Shown here in pieces: positions 1-7,522 of a stretch of DNA of 64,000 bases; the stretch's first letter is position 1; each line of letters starts with the position of its first letter. Made by a program: the position numbers and the translations under genes. The stretch comes from Polaribacter septentrionalilitoris (lineage in GTDB: Bacteria; Bacteroidota; Bacteroidia; Flavobacteriales; Flavobacteriaceae): positions 1 through 64,000 of the forward strand of contig NZ_VRMJ01000014.1 in NCBI RefSeq assembly GCF_009832745.1. Reading direction: 5' to 3'. The notes beneath the pieces were generated by a model. That model was not told the DNA's origin. It searched no databases and worked only from the letters and a program-made list of their open reading frames with translations.

Positions 1-136
1 AGAACATCTTTTTACCATGAAGTACTTTGGCATAATAATCTACTTTAGTAGTTACTGATAAGTTGGATAAAAGAGCTTCTGGTATAACTCTCAATAATTG
101 ATTTACTGAAATTTTATGATCTTTAAAAACTGACAT
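1..136 (-). CDS. Transposase, N-terminal fragment (cut by window edge)
   Basis: An open frame runs on the minus strand from an ATG at 136 to the window edge and gives 45 residues, opening MSVFKDHKISVNQLL and containing KVDYYAKVLHGKK. From memory this opening resembles the N-terminus of IS4-type DDE transposases common in Flavobacteria, but no catalytic residue lies inside the window, so the family is an inference. It faces away from the neighbouring regulatory operon. No terminal inverted repeat could be recognised between 137 and 238, so the end of the element is not defined. Confidence 0.5.
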   Translation of the reverse strand, partial: MSVFKDHKISVNQLLRVIPEALLSNLSVTTKVDYYAKVLHGKKMF

Positions 137-228
137 AAATAGCTGATTATCAGATAAAAAGATACGTAAATATTATCAAATAAACAAGCTAAATAGTTGA
201 TTTTTAGTTTCTTAAATAGTAATTTATA

Positions 229-260
229 AAACAAAAAAGTCGGAAGAAAAATCTTCCGAC
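229..260 (-). terminator. Rho-independent terminator of the ECF sigma operon
   Basis: A perfect 9-bp inverted repeat (239-247 with 252-260, GTCGGAAGA arms) surrounds an AAAA loop. On the minus strand it is followed by a T-run (complement of the A-rich 229-238). It lies 25 bases past the stop of the sensor gene, so it closes that operon before the transposase fragment. Confidence 0.85.
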
Positions 261-285
261 CATGACTACCTAAAGGCTTCTTTTT

Positions 286-738
286 TTATTTATGATCTCT
301 TCTTTTTCTGTATTTACGCATAAGTTGTCTTGTAAACTCTCTTTCAGATAAATGTAGTTTTAAAATTTGCTTGTAAGATAAAATTTTAGAAACTTTAGCT
401 AAGAAGTCTTTTTTTTCTATCAATTCTTTTTCATCAAAATCTATTTTGTTTTTTACAAAAAGTTTAGCTTCCTTTTCATTAAGACCTTCAAACCCGCCAG
501 ATTTATTAAGTTTGTCTTTGATAGCAGACATTCCTTTTTTTCTAATAGCATTTAAGTTTTCTTCATGTTCATTATAAACGGGCCAAAATTTCTGAGCAGT
601 TTGTGTATCTAAATTTAGCTTTTCTGTTAAAAAAGCAACTTTTAAAGCTTTTATTTTCTCTCTATTTTTGGTTTTTTGCGCTAATAAATTTAAGCTAACA
701 AATAATAAAACTATAAGTAGTGTAACTATTTTTTTCAT
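286..738 (-). CDS. Exported sensor-like protein of ECF sigma operon
   Basis: This is a small secreted protein of about 150 residues. The start chosen is the ATG at 738, which begins MKKIVTLL and gives a clean signal peptide ending near LLAQ. Longer in-frame starts would overlap the preceding gene. The mature part is Lys/Glu-rich and helical with no cysteines, like the periplasmic 'sensor of ECF-type sigma factor' proteins of Bacteroidota and loosely like Spy/CpxP. It begins one base after the stop of the membrane gene upstream and is the last gene before a strong terminator. Its ligand is unknown. A role in sensing envelope stress for the adjacent sigma factor is inferred from context. Confidence 0.6.
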   Translation of the reverse strand: MKKIVTLLIVLLFVSLNLLAQKTKNREKIKALKVAFLTEKLNLDTQTAQKFWPVYNEHEENLNAIRKKGMSAIKDKLNKSGGFEGLNEKEAKLFVKNKIDFDEKELIEKKDFLAKVSKILSYKQILKLHLSEREFTRQLMRKYRKRRDHK

Positions 739-739
739 T

Positions 740-1285
740 CTATTTAATTTCATTAAAAAATGTACTATTTTCATTAGTCATTATATAATCTTCTATAACT
801 TTATCATCAATATTTGTGTATGTAAAATCATTTACTTCTAAATCCTCTAGAGGAATAAAACTAGCAATATCTTCTGTTGTTAAATTTGATGAACTCTCTA
901 AAAACCAAGTTTCAATATCACTTTGCGCTATATTATCAAAATTAATTTCTGTACTATTAAATGTGTTAAAATAATTAAGACCAATAAAAAGTGCAATAGA
1001 TGCAGCAATGGCTGCAGGAACAACCTTTAACATTTTATCGCGAAAAGAAATAACTTTGGTTTCTTTTTCTTGTGATGTAACTCTAGAAATGATTTTATCT
1101 TCTAGGGCATTAAAATAATTATCTGGTGTAGAAAAACTGTTTTCTTTAGAAAGGTTTTCTTCAGCTAGTATTAAATCAATTTGTTTATCTAAATTTTCAA
1201 AATAGTTTTTAGGTAGAGAAAACCCACTTTCTTTACCAAGAACTGATTTTAAATACGTTTCACTATTTTTTATTTTGTTTTCCAT
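740..1285 (-). CDS. Single-span membrane protein, probable anti-sigma factor
   Basis: The protein has 181 residues with one transmembrane segment at about 88-106 (PAAIAASIALFIGL). The N-terminal cytosolic part holds two copies of a short motif, residues 20-36 (SGFSLPKNYFENLDKQI) and 50-65 (SFSTPDNYFNALEDKI). The C-terminal part is acidic and would be periplasmic. It lies between the ECF sigma gene and an exported sensor, the position and topology expected of an anti-sigma factor. No zinc-binding anti-sigma motif is visible. The role is inferred from topology and gene order. Confidence 0.6.
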   Translation of the reverse strand: MENKIKNSETYLKSVLGKESGFSLPKNYFENLDKQIDLILAEENLSKENSFSTPDNYFNALEDKIISRVTSQEKETKVISFRDKMLKVVPAAIAASIALFIGLNYFNTFNSTEINFDNIAQSDIETWFLESSSNLTTEDIASFIPLEDLEVNDFTYTNIDDKVIEDYIMTNENSTFFNEIK

Positions 1286-1318
1286 ACTGTCTTTTAGACC
1301 TTTAAACTCTAAAAAGGT

Positions 1319-1867
1319 TTAATCTGTTTCCTTTTTTATATAATGTTCTATTTTTTTTACTGCATGAAAATAGGAAGCTTTTAATGCACCTACAGAAGTT
1401 TCTAAAATTTCAGAGATTTCATCATATTTCAATTCATCAAAATATTTCATGTTAAATACCAACTGCTGTTTCTGAGGTAAAGTAGCAATAGCCTTTTGTA
1501 AGATTAGCTGAATTTCTTCACCAGAGAAGAAATCATCATCTGCTAAATTTGAAGCTAATTCTTTCTGATAATCAGTAATGTCTACATTTCTTAGTTTTGC
1601 TCTTTTATTGATAAATGTAATCGATTCATTTGTAGCAATTCTATACATCCAAGAATACAGTTTACTTTTTTGATTAAATTTATCGATATTTTTAAAAATT
1701 TTAATAAAAGTATTTTGCAGTACATCATCAGCATCATCGTGAGAAACTACAATCTTACGTATATGCCAATACAAACGTTCTTTATAGAGTTTTATTAATT
1801 CTCTAAACGCTTTTTCTTTTGTTTGAACGTTTTTTAACTGCTCTACTAAAAGGATTTCATCTGTCAA
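1319..1867 (-). CDS. ECF-type RNA polymerase sigma factor
   Basis: At 182 residues it has the usual length of an ECF sigma-70 factor. Region 2 is visible around residues 25-90 (DDADDVLQNTFIKIFKNIDKF and SWMYRIATNESI). Region 4 lies around 125-175 (LPQKQQLVFNMKYFDELKYDEISEIL, followed by a helix-turn-helix). It would direct RNA polymerase to stress or envelope promoters. It is the first gene of a three-gene minus-strand operon with the membrane protein and the exported sensor. Its stop codon sits inside a 15-bp direct repeat that recurs upstream of the gene. Confidence 0.93.
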   Translation of the reverse strand: MTDEILLVEQLKNVQTKEKAFRELIKLYKERLYWHIRKIVVSHDDADDVLQNTFIKIFKNIDKFNQKSKLYSWMYRIATNESITFINKRAKLRNVDITDYQKELASNLADDDFFSGEEIQLILQKAIATLPQKQQLVFNMKYFDELKYDEISEILETSVGALKASYFHAVKKIEHYIKKETD

Positions 1868-1915
1868 TTTTGTACTATATAGAATTGAGACTTTAAAAGT
1901 ACAAAAAGGTTTAAT

Positions 1916-3364
1916 CTATTTTCTAACTCTTGATCTAGAATAGCCAAATAATCTTTTTTGTTTGATAAGATCTGCAATTCCTTCAGGTAACATTTCTTCC
2001 CATCCAGTTTCACCTTCTCTAATCATATTTAGAACTGTTCTTGAGAAAATATCTAAAATTTCTTTGTCAAAATCATCAATATTTACAAGTTTTCCATTGT
2101 GTTTAAAGAATTTGTACAATTCTTTCATTCTTGGATGTACCTTAAGATTTTCGCTATTGATATAAGCTCCTGAAGCTTGATCGTGATAAGGGTACATATA
2201 TACTTTTAAGTCTCTGTAGAAAAGTTTACCAAAAGCTTCTAAAATTCCACCACTTAAATTACGATAATATTTCTCGTCAAAAATTTGGATTAAATTTTGA
2301 ACTCCCATTGTAAGCCCCATTCTCTCTTTTGTAAATTCACTAAAATACTCTACCAATTTAAAGTATTGTTGAAAGCTAGTAATCATTACGTTTTGTCCTA
2401 AAGAACATAATAACTCTGCTCTATCTAAAAAGTCTCTTTCATTTATTTTTCCTTCAGCAGTAAGATTACTCAATGTAATTTCAAAAATGATTTGAGTTTT
2501 ATCTTCTTTAACTTTATTTTCAGCAAAAAATAGTTTTTTAGATTTTTCAAACATATCCATATTCACCTTAGTAACTGGCCTAAAACTACCTCTTAGAGCT
2601 AAAATATTCTTCTTATACAATACTTGCGCTGGTAATAAGTTATTTCCATCAGGCCCAAACATTACTGCATTTGTCATTCCGTTTTTCAACAATTGCAAAC
2701 TCATTAAACGATTATCTACATACATAAAACGTGGACCAGAAAAGTTAATCATATCAATTTCTAATTGATCATTACTCAAATTATCGTAAAATGATTTTAC
2801 CAATTCTTTAGGGTTGTCATTCAAATAAAAAGCACCATAAATTAGATTTACCCCTAAAACTCCTAAGGTTTCTTGTTGCAATCGTGCATCAGTCTCTTTA
2901 AAACGTAAGTGCAAAATAATCTCATTATAACCTTCTAAAGGGTCTAGTTGAAAACGGATTCCTACCCAACCATGACCTTTAAATTGTTTTGCAAAATCTA
3001 TTGTAGTTACTGTATTTGCATAACTAAAAAATAATTTATCAGGATGTTTAGATCTACTTAATCTATCTTCAATCAAATCAATTTCATGACCTAACATTTT
3101 CTTTAAACGAGGTTGCGTTACATAACGTCTATCATCTTCTACACCATAAATAGCATCAGAGAAATCTTTATCGTACGCACTCATTGCTTTTGCAATAGTT
3201 CCAGAAGCTGCACCAGATCTAAAGAAATTACGAGCAGTTTCTTGTCCTGCTCCAATTTCTGAAAATGTACCGTAAATATCAGTGTTTAAGTTAATTCTTA
3301 ATGCTTTACTCTTGGTAGTGGGTACACTACTAATCTTTTGATCTCCTTTTAAAGAAATTGCCAT
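1916..3364 (-). CDS. Large conserved cytosolic protein of unknown function
   Basis: The protein has 482 residues, no signal peptide and no obvious membrane span. It starts MAISLKGDQKISS. I recognise it as a strongly conserved Bacteroidota protein whose database names conflict (TonB-dependent receptor, or nicotinate-nucleotide adenylyltransferase). Neither name fits well: there is no beta-barrel or plug signature, and I see no nucleotidyltransferase HxGH motif. Conserved-looking blocks include SGPRFMYVDNRLMSLQ, MFGPDGNN and SLGQNVMITSFQQYF. It is monocistronic, between the sigma operon and a divergently transcribed hydrolase. The function is left open. Confidence 0.7.
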   Translation of the reverse strand: MAISLKGDQKISSVPTTKSKALRINLNTDIYGTFSEIGAGQETARNFFRSGAASGTIAKAMSAYDKDFSDAIYGVEDDRRYVTQPRLKKMLGHEIDLIEDRLSRSKHPDKLFFSYANTVTTIDFAKQFKGHGWVGIRFQLDPLEGYNEIILHLRFKETDARLQQETLGVLGVNLIYGAFYLNDNPKELVKSFYDNLSNDQLEIDMINFSGPRFMYVDNRLMSLQLLKNGMTNAVMFGPDGNNLLPAQVLYKKNILALRGSFRPVTKVNMDMFEKSKKLFFAENKVKEDKTQIIFEITLSNLTAEGKINERDFLDRAELLCSLGQNVMITSFQQYFKLVEYFSEFTKERMGLTMGVQNLIQIFDEKYYRNLSGGILEAFGKLFYRDLKVYMYPYHDQASGAYINSENLKVHPRMKELYKFFKHNGKLVNIDDFDKEILDIFSRTVLNMIREGETGWEEMLPEGIADLIKQKRLFGYSRSRVRK

Positions 3365-3428
3365 ACATAAGTATTTTAAGGTTCAAACAAATGTACTAAA
3401 ATACACAGCTATCAGTCAATTTTTATAG

Positions 3429-3436
3429 TATTTTTG
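3429..3436 (+). promoter_or_regulatory. -7 box (TAnnTTTG) for the MBL hydrolase
   Basis: TATTTTTG matches the Bacteroidota -7 consensus. It ends only 2 bases before the first ATG (3439) and 5 bases before the second (3442), so the transcript is likely leaderless or nearly so. Confidence 0.55.
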
Positions 3437-3438
3437 TT

Positions 3439-4224
3439 ATGATGAAAATTACCAAAAAACTGTTAAATATTACCTTTTTAGGAACAGGGACCTCTCAAGG
3501 AATACCAATGATTGCAAATGATGATCCAGTTTGTAAATCAAATAACCCCAAAGACAAGCGTTTGCGTTCTTCGATTTTAATTTCTTGGGATGATGTTTCA
3601 TACACAATAGATTGTGGTCCAGATTTTAGACAACAAATGCTAAGAGAAGATGTAAAATCCTTAAACGGGGTATTTTTTACTCACGAACATGCAGATCATA
3701 TAGGAGGCTTAGATGATTTACGCCCTTTTTGTTATCAAATAGGAGTGATGCCTATTTATTTAAATAAAAGAACTTTAAATAGTTTAGAAAAACGATTTGA
3801 ATATATATTTAATCCGAAATATAAATACCCAGGAGCTCCAACTTTGAAACCAGAAATTATTTATAAAACTAAGTTCGAGGTAGATGGTCTAGAAGTGATT
3901 CCTATTGAAGTTTTTCATGGAAAACTACCCATAACAGCATATCGTTTTCAAGATTTTGCTTATTTAACCGATGTTAAATTTGTTGAAGATTCTGAAAAAG
4001 AAAAATTAAAAAACTTAGATGTTTTAGTGGTTGATGCCTTAAGAATAGAACCACACACTACTCATTTCAATTTAAAAGAAGCTTTAGACTTTGTGAAAGA
4101 ACTGCAACCTAAAAAAGCATATTTTACACATATTAGTCACAAGTTAGGCTTCCATGAAGAAGTTTCTAAACAACTACCTGATAACGTGTTTTTAGCATAT
4201 GATGGTTTAAAAATTGAGGTTTAG
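3439..4224 (+). CDS. MBL-fold metallo-hydrolase (PhnP-like)
   Basis: This is a 261-residue cytosolic metallo-beta-lactamase-fold hydrolase. The metal-binding signature HEHADH is at residues 82-87, preceded by the N-terminal strand motif FLGTGTSQGIP. A later HTTHF and FTHISHK supply further ligands of the di-metal site. The family includes PhnP-type phosphodiesterases and RNase Z relatives. The substrate cannot be told from sequence. There are two consecutive ATGs at 3439 and 3442, and the close promoter favours the second. It is the first gene of a plus-strand run leading into the GTPase operon, but it ends 105 bases before the next start. Confidence 0.85.
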   Translation: MMKITKKLLNITFLGTGTSQGIPMIANDDPVCKSNNPKDKRLRSSILISWDDVSYTIDCGPDFRQQMLREDVKSLNGVFFTHEHADHIGGLDDLRPFCYQIGVMPIYLNKRTLNSLEKRFEYIFNPKYKYPGAPTLKPEIIYKTKFEVDGLEVIPIEVFHGKLPITAYRFQDFAYLTDVKFVEDSEKEKLKNLDVLVVDALRIEPHTTHFNLKEALDFVKELQPKKAYFTHISHKLGFHEEVSKQLPDNVFLAYDGLKIEV

Positions 4225-4329
4225 ATTTTTACAGTTTGTTTTTTAATGTATATTTGTTTATTGGGCTTTAGTTTTAAGGCTTTTAATGAAACTTATAAAG
4301 AACAATTACAACATAATCTACTTAAAATA

Positions 4330-4680
4330 ATGGCAGACAATAAAGAAAAAAATGTAGCTGCAGAAAGTCAAAAAGAAATTGATAGAATTGCAGCCGTAAG
4401 AGAACTCATCTTTGGTGAAAACATGAAAGAATACAACAGCGAGTTTGCTGATGTATATAACAAAATACAATCACTAAAAGATGCGACAGACAAGGATTTA
4501 CAAGAAGCTGTTACTAATTTAGAAAATAAATTAGCTGATTTAGAGAGTTTAATGGATCATAAATTTCAAGATTTAAATGATGATTTAGACAAAAGGTTAG
4601 CAGATTTAGATGATGAAAAGGCGGATAGAAGAAAATTAGGAAAAGCTTTAGAGAAAATTGCATTGATGTTGCAAGAATAA
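4330..4680 (+). CDS. Coiled-coil protein of the GTPase operon
   Basis: The protein has 116 residues from the ATG at 4330 (MADNKEKNVAAES). The longer in-frame start at 4246 adds an implausible hydrophobic extension. It is highly charged and helical, with a heptad-like run at about residues 40-105 (LQEAVTNLENKLADLESLMD, then HKFQDLNDDLDKRLADLDDEK). There is no signal peptide. It abuts the next gene directly (TAA then ATG), so the two are probably translationally coupled. A scaffold or adaptor role in the GTPase/kinase operon is inferred; no enzyme motif is seen. Confidence 0.7.
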   Translation: MADNKEKNVAAESQKEIDRIAAVRELIFGENMKEYNSEFADVYNKIQSLKDATDKDLQEAVTNLENKLADLESLMDHKFQDLNDDLDKRLADLDDEKADRRKLGKALEKIALMLQE

Positions 4681-5490
4681 ATGAAAAAAACGCCTGCAGA
4701 TAACACAAAAGACAATCGTTTTGAGTTACTCAGAGAACTTTTATTAGCAGAAGACAGAGAAAAGTTTGATACTCTTAGTCAAGAGATTATTCTTAGAGAA
4801 AAATTTGCAAAAAGAGTATCACCTCTTGTTGATGAAAAAATCTTAGATCTTCGTGAAAAATTTCCAGAGTATTTTGGAGATACTATTACAGAAACTATAA
4901 AAGTTCAAATTAGAGATTCTCAAGACGAAGTTGTAGAAGCCTTATACCCAATTATGGGTAAGTTGGTAAAGAAGGCTATTATCAGCGAAATAACAAAGTT
5001 AACGGAGAGCGTAAACAAAACAGTTAAAGAAAAATTCTCTATCCAAGAAATTTTGAAACGATTCTTTAAAGGAAAGAAAAACGATGCAGATGTTGTATTA
5101 CAAGAAGTTTTTGAACCCATTATAGAAGAGGTTTTTATTATTGAAAAAGAATCTGGTTTACTCTCTGGAAGTTACTCAAGAGGTAACATTGCCGATAAAG
5201 ATATGGTGTCTGGAATGTTAACAGCAATTAAATCTTTTGCAGAAGATGCTTTTTCTAAAGAAGGACAAGATTTAGAAGATATTAAGTTTGAAACTTTTCA
5301 GCTTTCCATCCAAAATTTTAAAAGTATTTATATAGCCATTGCTTGTTCTGGAGTTTTAAATGCTACTTTTAAAGAAGATTTAGCTGATAGAATTAACAAT
5401 TTAGCAGAAATTATTTTAAGAGACCGTTCGTATTTGTCTGATGAAGAGCGTCTTAATGAAGTAATATTTCAACTATTAATAGAAGCATAA
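4681..5490 (+). CDS. Uncharacterised helical protein of the GTPase operon
   Basis: This 269-residue soluble protein has no signal peptide. It is rich in Lys, Glu and Leu and mostly helical by composition. One stretch (residues about 175-200, SGLLSGSYSRGNIADKDMVSGM followed by TAIKSFAEDAF) looks like a globular core. Homologues are sometimes labelled OmpA-like, but no OmpA peptidoglycan-binding motif is visible. It sits between the coiled-coil protein (0-base gap) and the Ras-like GTPase (15-base gap). A regulator or effector of that GTPase is the natural guess, unproven. Confidence 0.65.
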   Translation: MKKTPADNTKDNRFELLRELLLAEDREKFDTLSQEIILREKFAKRVSPLVDEKILDLREKFPEYFGDTITETIKVQIRDSQDEVVEALYPIMGKLVKKAIISEITKLTESVNKTVKEKFSIQEILKRFFKGKKNDADVVLQEVFEPIIEEVFIIEKESGLLSGSYSRGNIADKDMVSGMLTAIKSFAEDAFSKEGQDLEDIKFETFQLSIQNFKSIYIAIACSGVLNATFKEDLADRINNLAEIILRDRSYLSDEERLNEVIFQLLIEA

Positions 5491-5505
5491 AATCAATCTT
5501 ATTTT

Positions 5506-5991
5506 ATGATTGCAAAAAAAGTACTTCTTGTTGGTAATTTTGGTGTAGGAAAAACATCATTAATTAGAAGGTTTGTTTTAAACGAATTTTCTGAAGATTA
5601 CATTAGTACAATAGGAGTAAGAGTAAGTAAAAAAGTGGTAGAATACCAAAATGAAACCATAAAACTTATGATTTGGGATGTTGCAGGTACAAACGGAGAT
5701 GAGAAAATACCCAAAGCATATTTCTTAGGCGCTCATGCAGCCATGTTTGTTTTTGATGTTAGTAGAGAAGAAACCTACTTGAACATAGATCAAAACTTAC
5801 AAATGGTAAAAGATTTATCTGGCTTAGAAAAAATTACCATAGTTGGTAACAAAAAGGATTTACTTTCTAAAGAAGAACTTGAAACGGTAGTTAAAGAAGT
5901 TTCTATAGGTATCGATTTAATTACCAGTGCTAAAGAAGGTAGTAATGTAGAAGATGCCTTTATGAAATTAACTGCTCAAACTTTAAAATAA
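5506..5991 (+). CDS. Ras-superfamily small GTPase
   Basis: The protein has 161 residues, the size of a bare Ras/Rab G domain. The P-loop GNFGVGKTS is at residues 10-18, the switch I Thr at 35 (STIGV), the G3 motif DVAG at 58-61, G4 NKKD at 115-118 and G5 SAK at 141-143. The residue matching catalytic Gln61 of Ras is Thr (DVAGT), so intrinsic hydrolysis may be slow or depend on a partner. There is no C-terminal lipidation motif. It lies 6 bases upstream of a hybrid histidine kinase and downstream of two helical proteins, which suggests a GTPase feeding into two-component signalling. Confidence 0.9.
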   Translation: MIAKKVLLVGNFGVGKTSLIRRFVLNEFSEDYISTIGVRVSKKVVEYQNETIKLMIWDVAGTNGDEKIPKAYFLGAHAAMFVFDVSREETYLNIDQNLQMVKDLSGLEKITIVGNKKDLLSKEELETVVKEVSIGIDLITSAKEGSNVEDAFMKLTAQTLK

Positions 5992-5997
5992 TTACGA

Positions 5998-7521
5998 TTG
6001 ATACCTGCTAAAATAGAAGATGTTTTTGTTCAAATTACCACTGATTTTTCTGGAATTATAAAAACTATAGACGCAGGTAACTTTGTTAAAAAAGAGTTTG
6101 AAGTCAACCAACTTATTTATACCACATGCCCTTTTTTAGAAGGAACTTTAGAGGCAATTGAAAAGAACCAATCCTTTTTATTAGAAGGAATGGTAATAGC
6201 TTCTGATAATAATGAATTTAATGTTGACATTGAGATTTTTAAAAATGATGATAATATTGTTATTTTAATTCATAATAGAACCAATGTTTATAAATATGTA
6301 GATCAACTCAATCAAAATAGAAACGATATCTTCTTTATTAAAAGAGAAATTGTAAAAAAGAACAAAGAGTTAGATAGACTTCGAAAAATAGCTGATAAAG
6401 CAAATGAAGAAAAATCTCGTTTTTTAGCAATCATGAGTCATGAAATCCGCAATCCGTTAAACTCTATTTTGGGATATGCTGAAATGATTTCATCAGAAAA
6501 ACTCAGTAAAAATGTAGCACAATACATCAAAAATTTATCATCAGCAGGAAAAAACTTAAAAGTTATTGTTGATGATATTTTAGATTTATCAAGAATAGAA
6601 GCTGGTAAATTAGCATTAGTTTCAGAAGAGGTTTCGATAAATGAAATTATTAAAAACTGCGAAAATGATTTTCAACATCAACAGAAAAATAATGGAGTAT
6701 CACTTGTTTTTAAGGTTACAGAAAATGTTCCTAAAATAGTACTAGGAGATACTGTTCGAATTTATCAAATTTTATCTAACCTAATTAGCAATGCCATTAA
6801 ATTTACTGAAAAAGGAAGTGTAACAACCAAAGTAGATGTAATTTCTGAAGATGATAAAACGGTTTCAATTCAATTTACAGTTGCAGATTCAGGGAGAGGC
6901 ATGTCTAAAGAACAAACACAAAAAATATTTGAAGAATATCAGCAAAATAAAATTTCTGACAACAGAATTAAAGGAGGAGCAGGTTTAGGTTTGGCAATTG
7001 TAAATCGTTTGATAAACGCTATGAATGGAAATATTTCTGTTGAAAGTAAACTAGATTTTGGAACTACTTTTTTTGTTAAAATTCCGTTTTTAAAACCAAT
7101 TAAAAATAAAAAATTTTGTTCAGAACAAGAAACAAAAAAAACTATAATTAATTTAAAAGATAGGAAGATTTTAGTTGCCGATGATGATGTATTAAACCTA
7201 ACTATTGTTCAGCATTTTTTAACCAAAGAAAAGGCAAAAATAACATTAGTAAAAGACGGATTAGAAGCTTTATCTAAAATTAAAAAAGAACATTTTGATG
7301 TTATTTTATTAGATATTTACATGCCTAATTTAACTGGCGAAGAGTTGATATTAAAAGTAAATGATTTCACTGAATTTAATAAAAACACTCCAGTTTTAGC
7401 ATTAACAGCCAATTCTACAGAAGAAGATGTAAAAAGATATTTAGAAATTGGTTTTTCAGGAATAATTTCTAAACCATTTACATCAGCAATGTTTTTAGAA
7501 AAAATTGCAAGTACTTTGTAG
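5998..7521 (+). CDS. Soluble hybrid sensor histidine kinase
   Basis: The protein has 507 residues with a TTG start 6 bases after the GTPase stop. The first in-frame ATG would remove most of the sensory domain. Order: an N-terminal PAS-like region (1-95), a helical linker (about 100-140), HisKA with phospho-acceptor His148 (MSHEIRNPLN), HATPase with N box Asn265, G1 box D297SGRGM and G2 box GGAGLGLAIV (about 326-335), then a receiver domain with acidic DDD at 395-397, phospho-acceptor Asp439 and Lys492. No membrane span is present, so the kinase is cytosolic. Co-transcription with the GTPase suggests the GTPase controls it. Confidence 0.93.
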   Translation: MIPAKIEDVFVQITTDFSGIIKTIDAGNFVKKEFEVNQLIYTTCPFLEGTLEAIEKNQSFLLEGMVIASDNNEFNVDIEIFKNDDNIVILIHNRTNVYKYVDQLNQNRNDIFFIKREIVKKNKELDRLRKIADKANEEKSRFLAIMSHEIRNPLNSILGYAEMISSEKLSKNVAQYIKNLSSAGKNLKVIVDDILDLSRIEAGKLALVSEEVSINEIIKNCENDFQHQQKNNGVSLVFKVTENVPKIVLGDTVRIYQILSNLISNAIKFTEKGSVTTKVDVISEDDKTVSIQFTVADSGRGMSKEQTQKIFEEYQQNKISDNRIKGGAGLGLAIVNRLINAMNGNISVESKLDFGTTFFVKIPFLKPIKNKKFCSEQETKKTIINLKDRKILVADDDVLNLTIVQHFLTKEKAKITLVKDGLEALSKIKKEHFDVILLDIYMPNLTGEELILKVNDFTEFNKNTPVLALTANSTEEDVKRYLEIGFSGIISKPFTSAMFLEKIASTL

Positions 7522-7522
7522 C

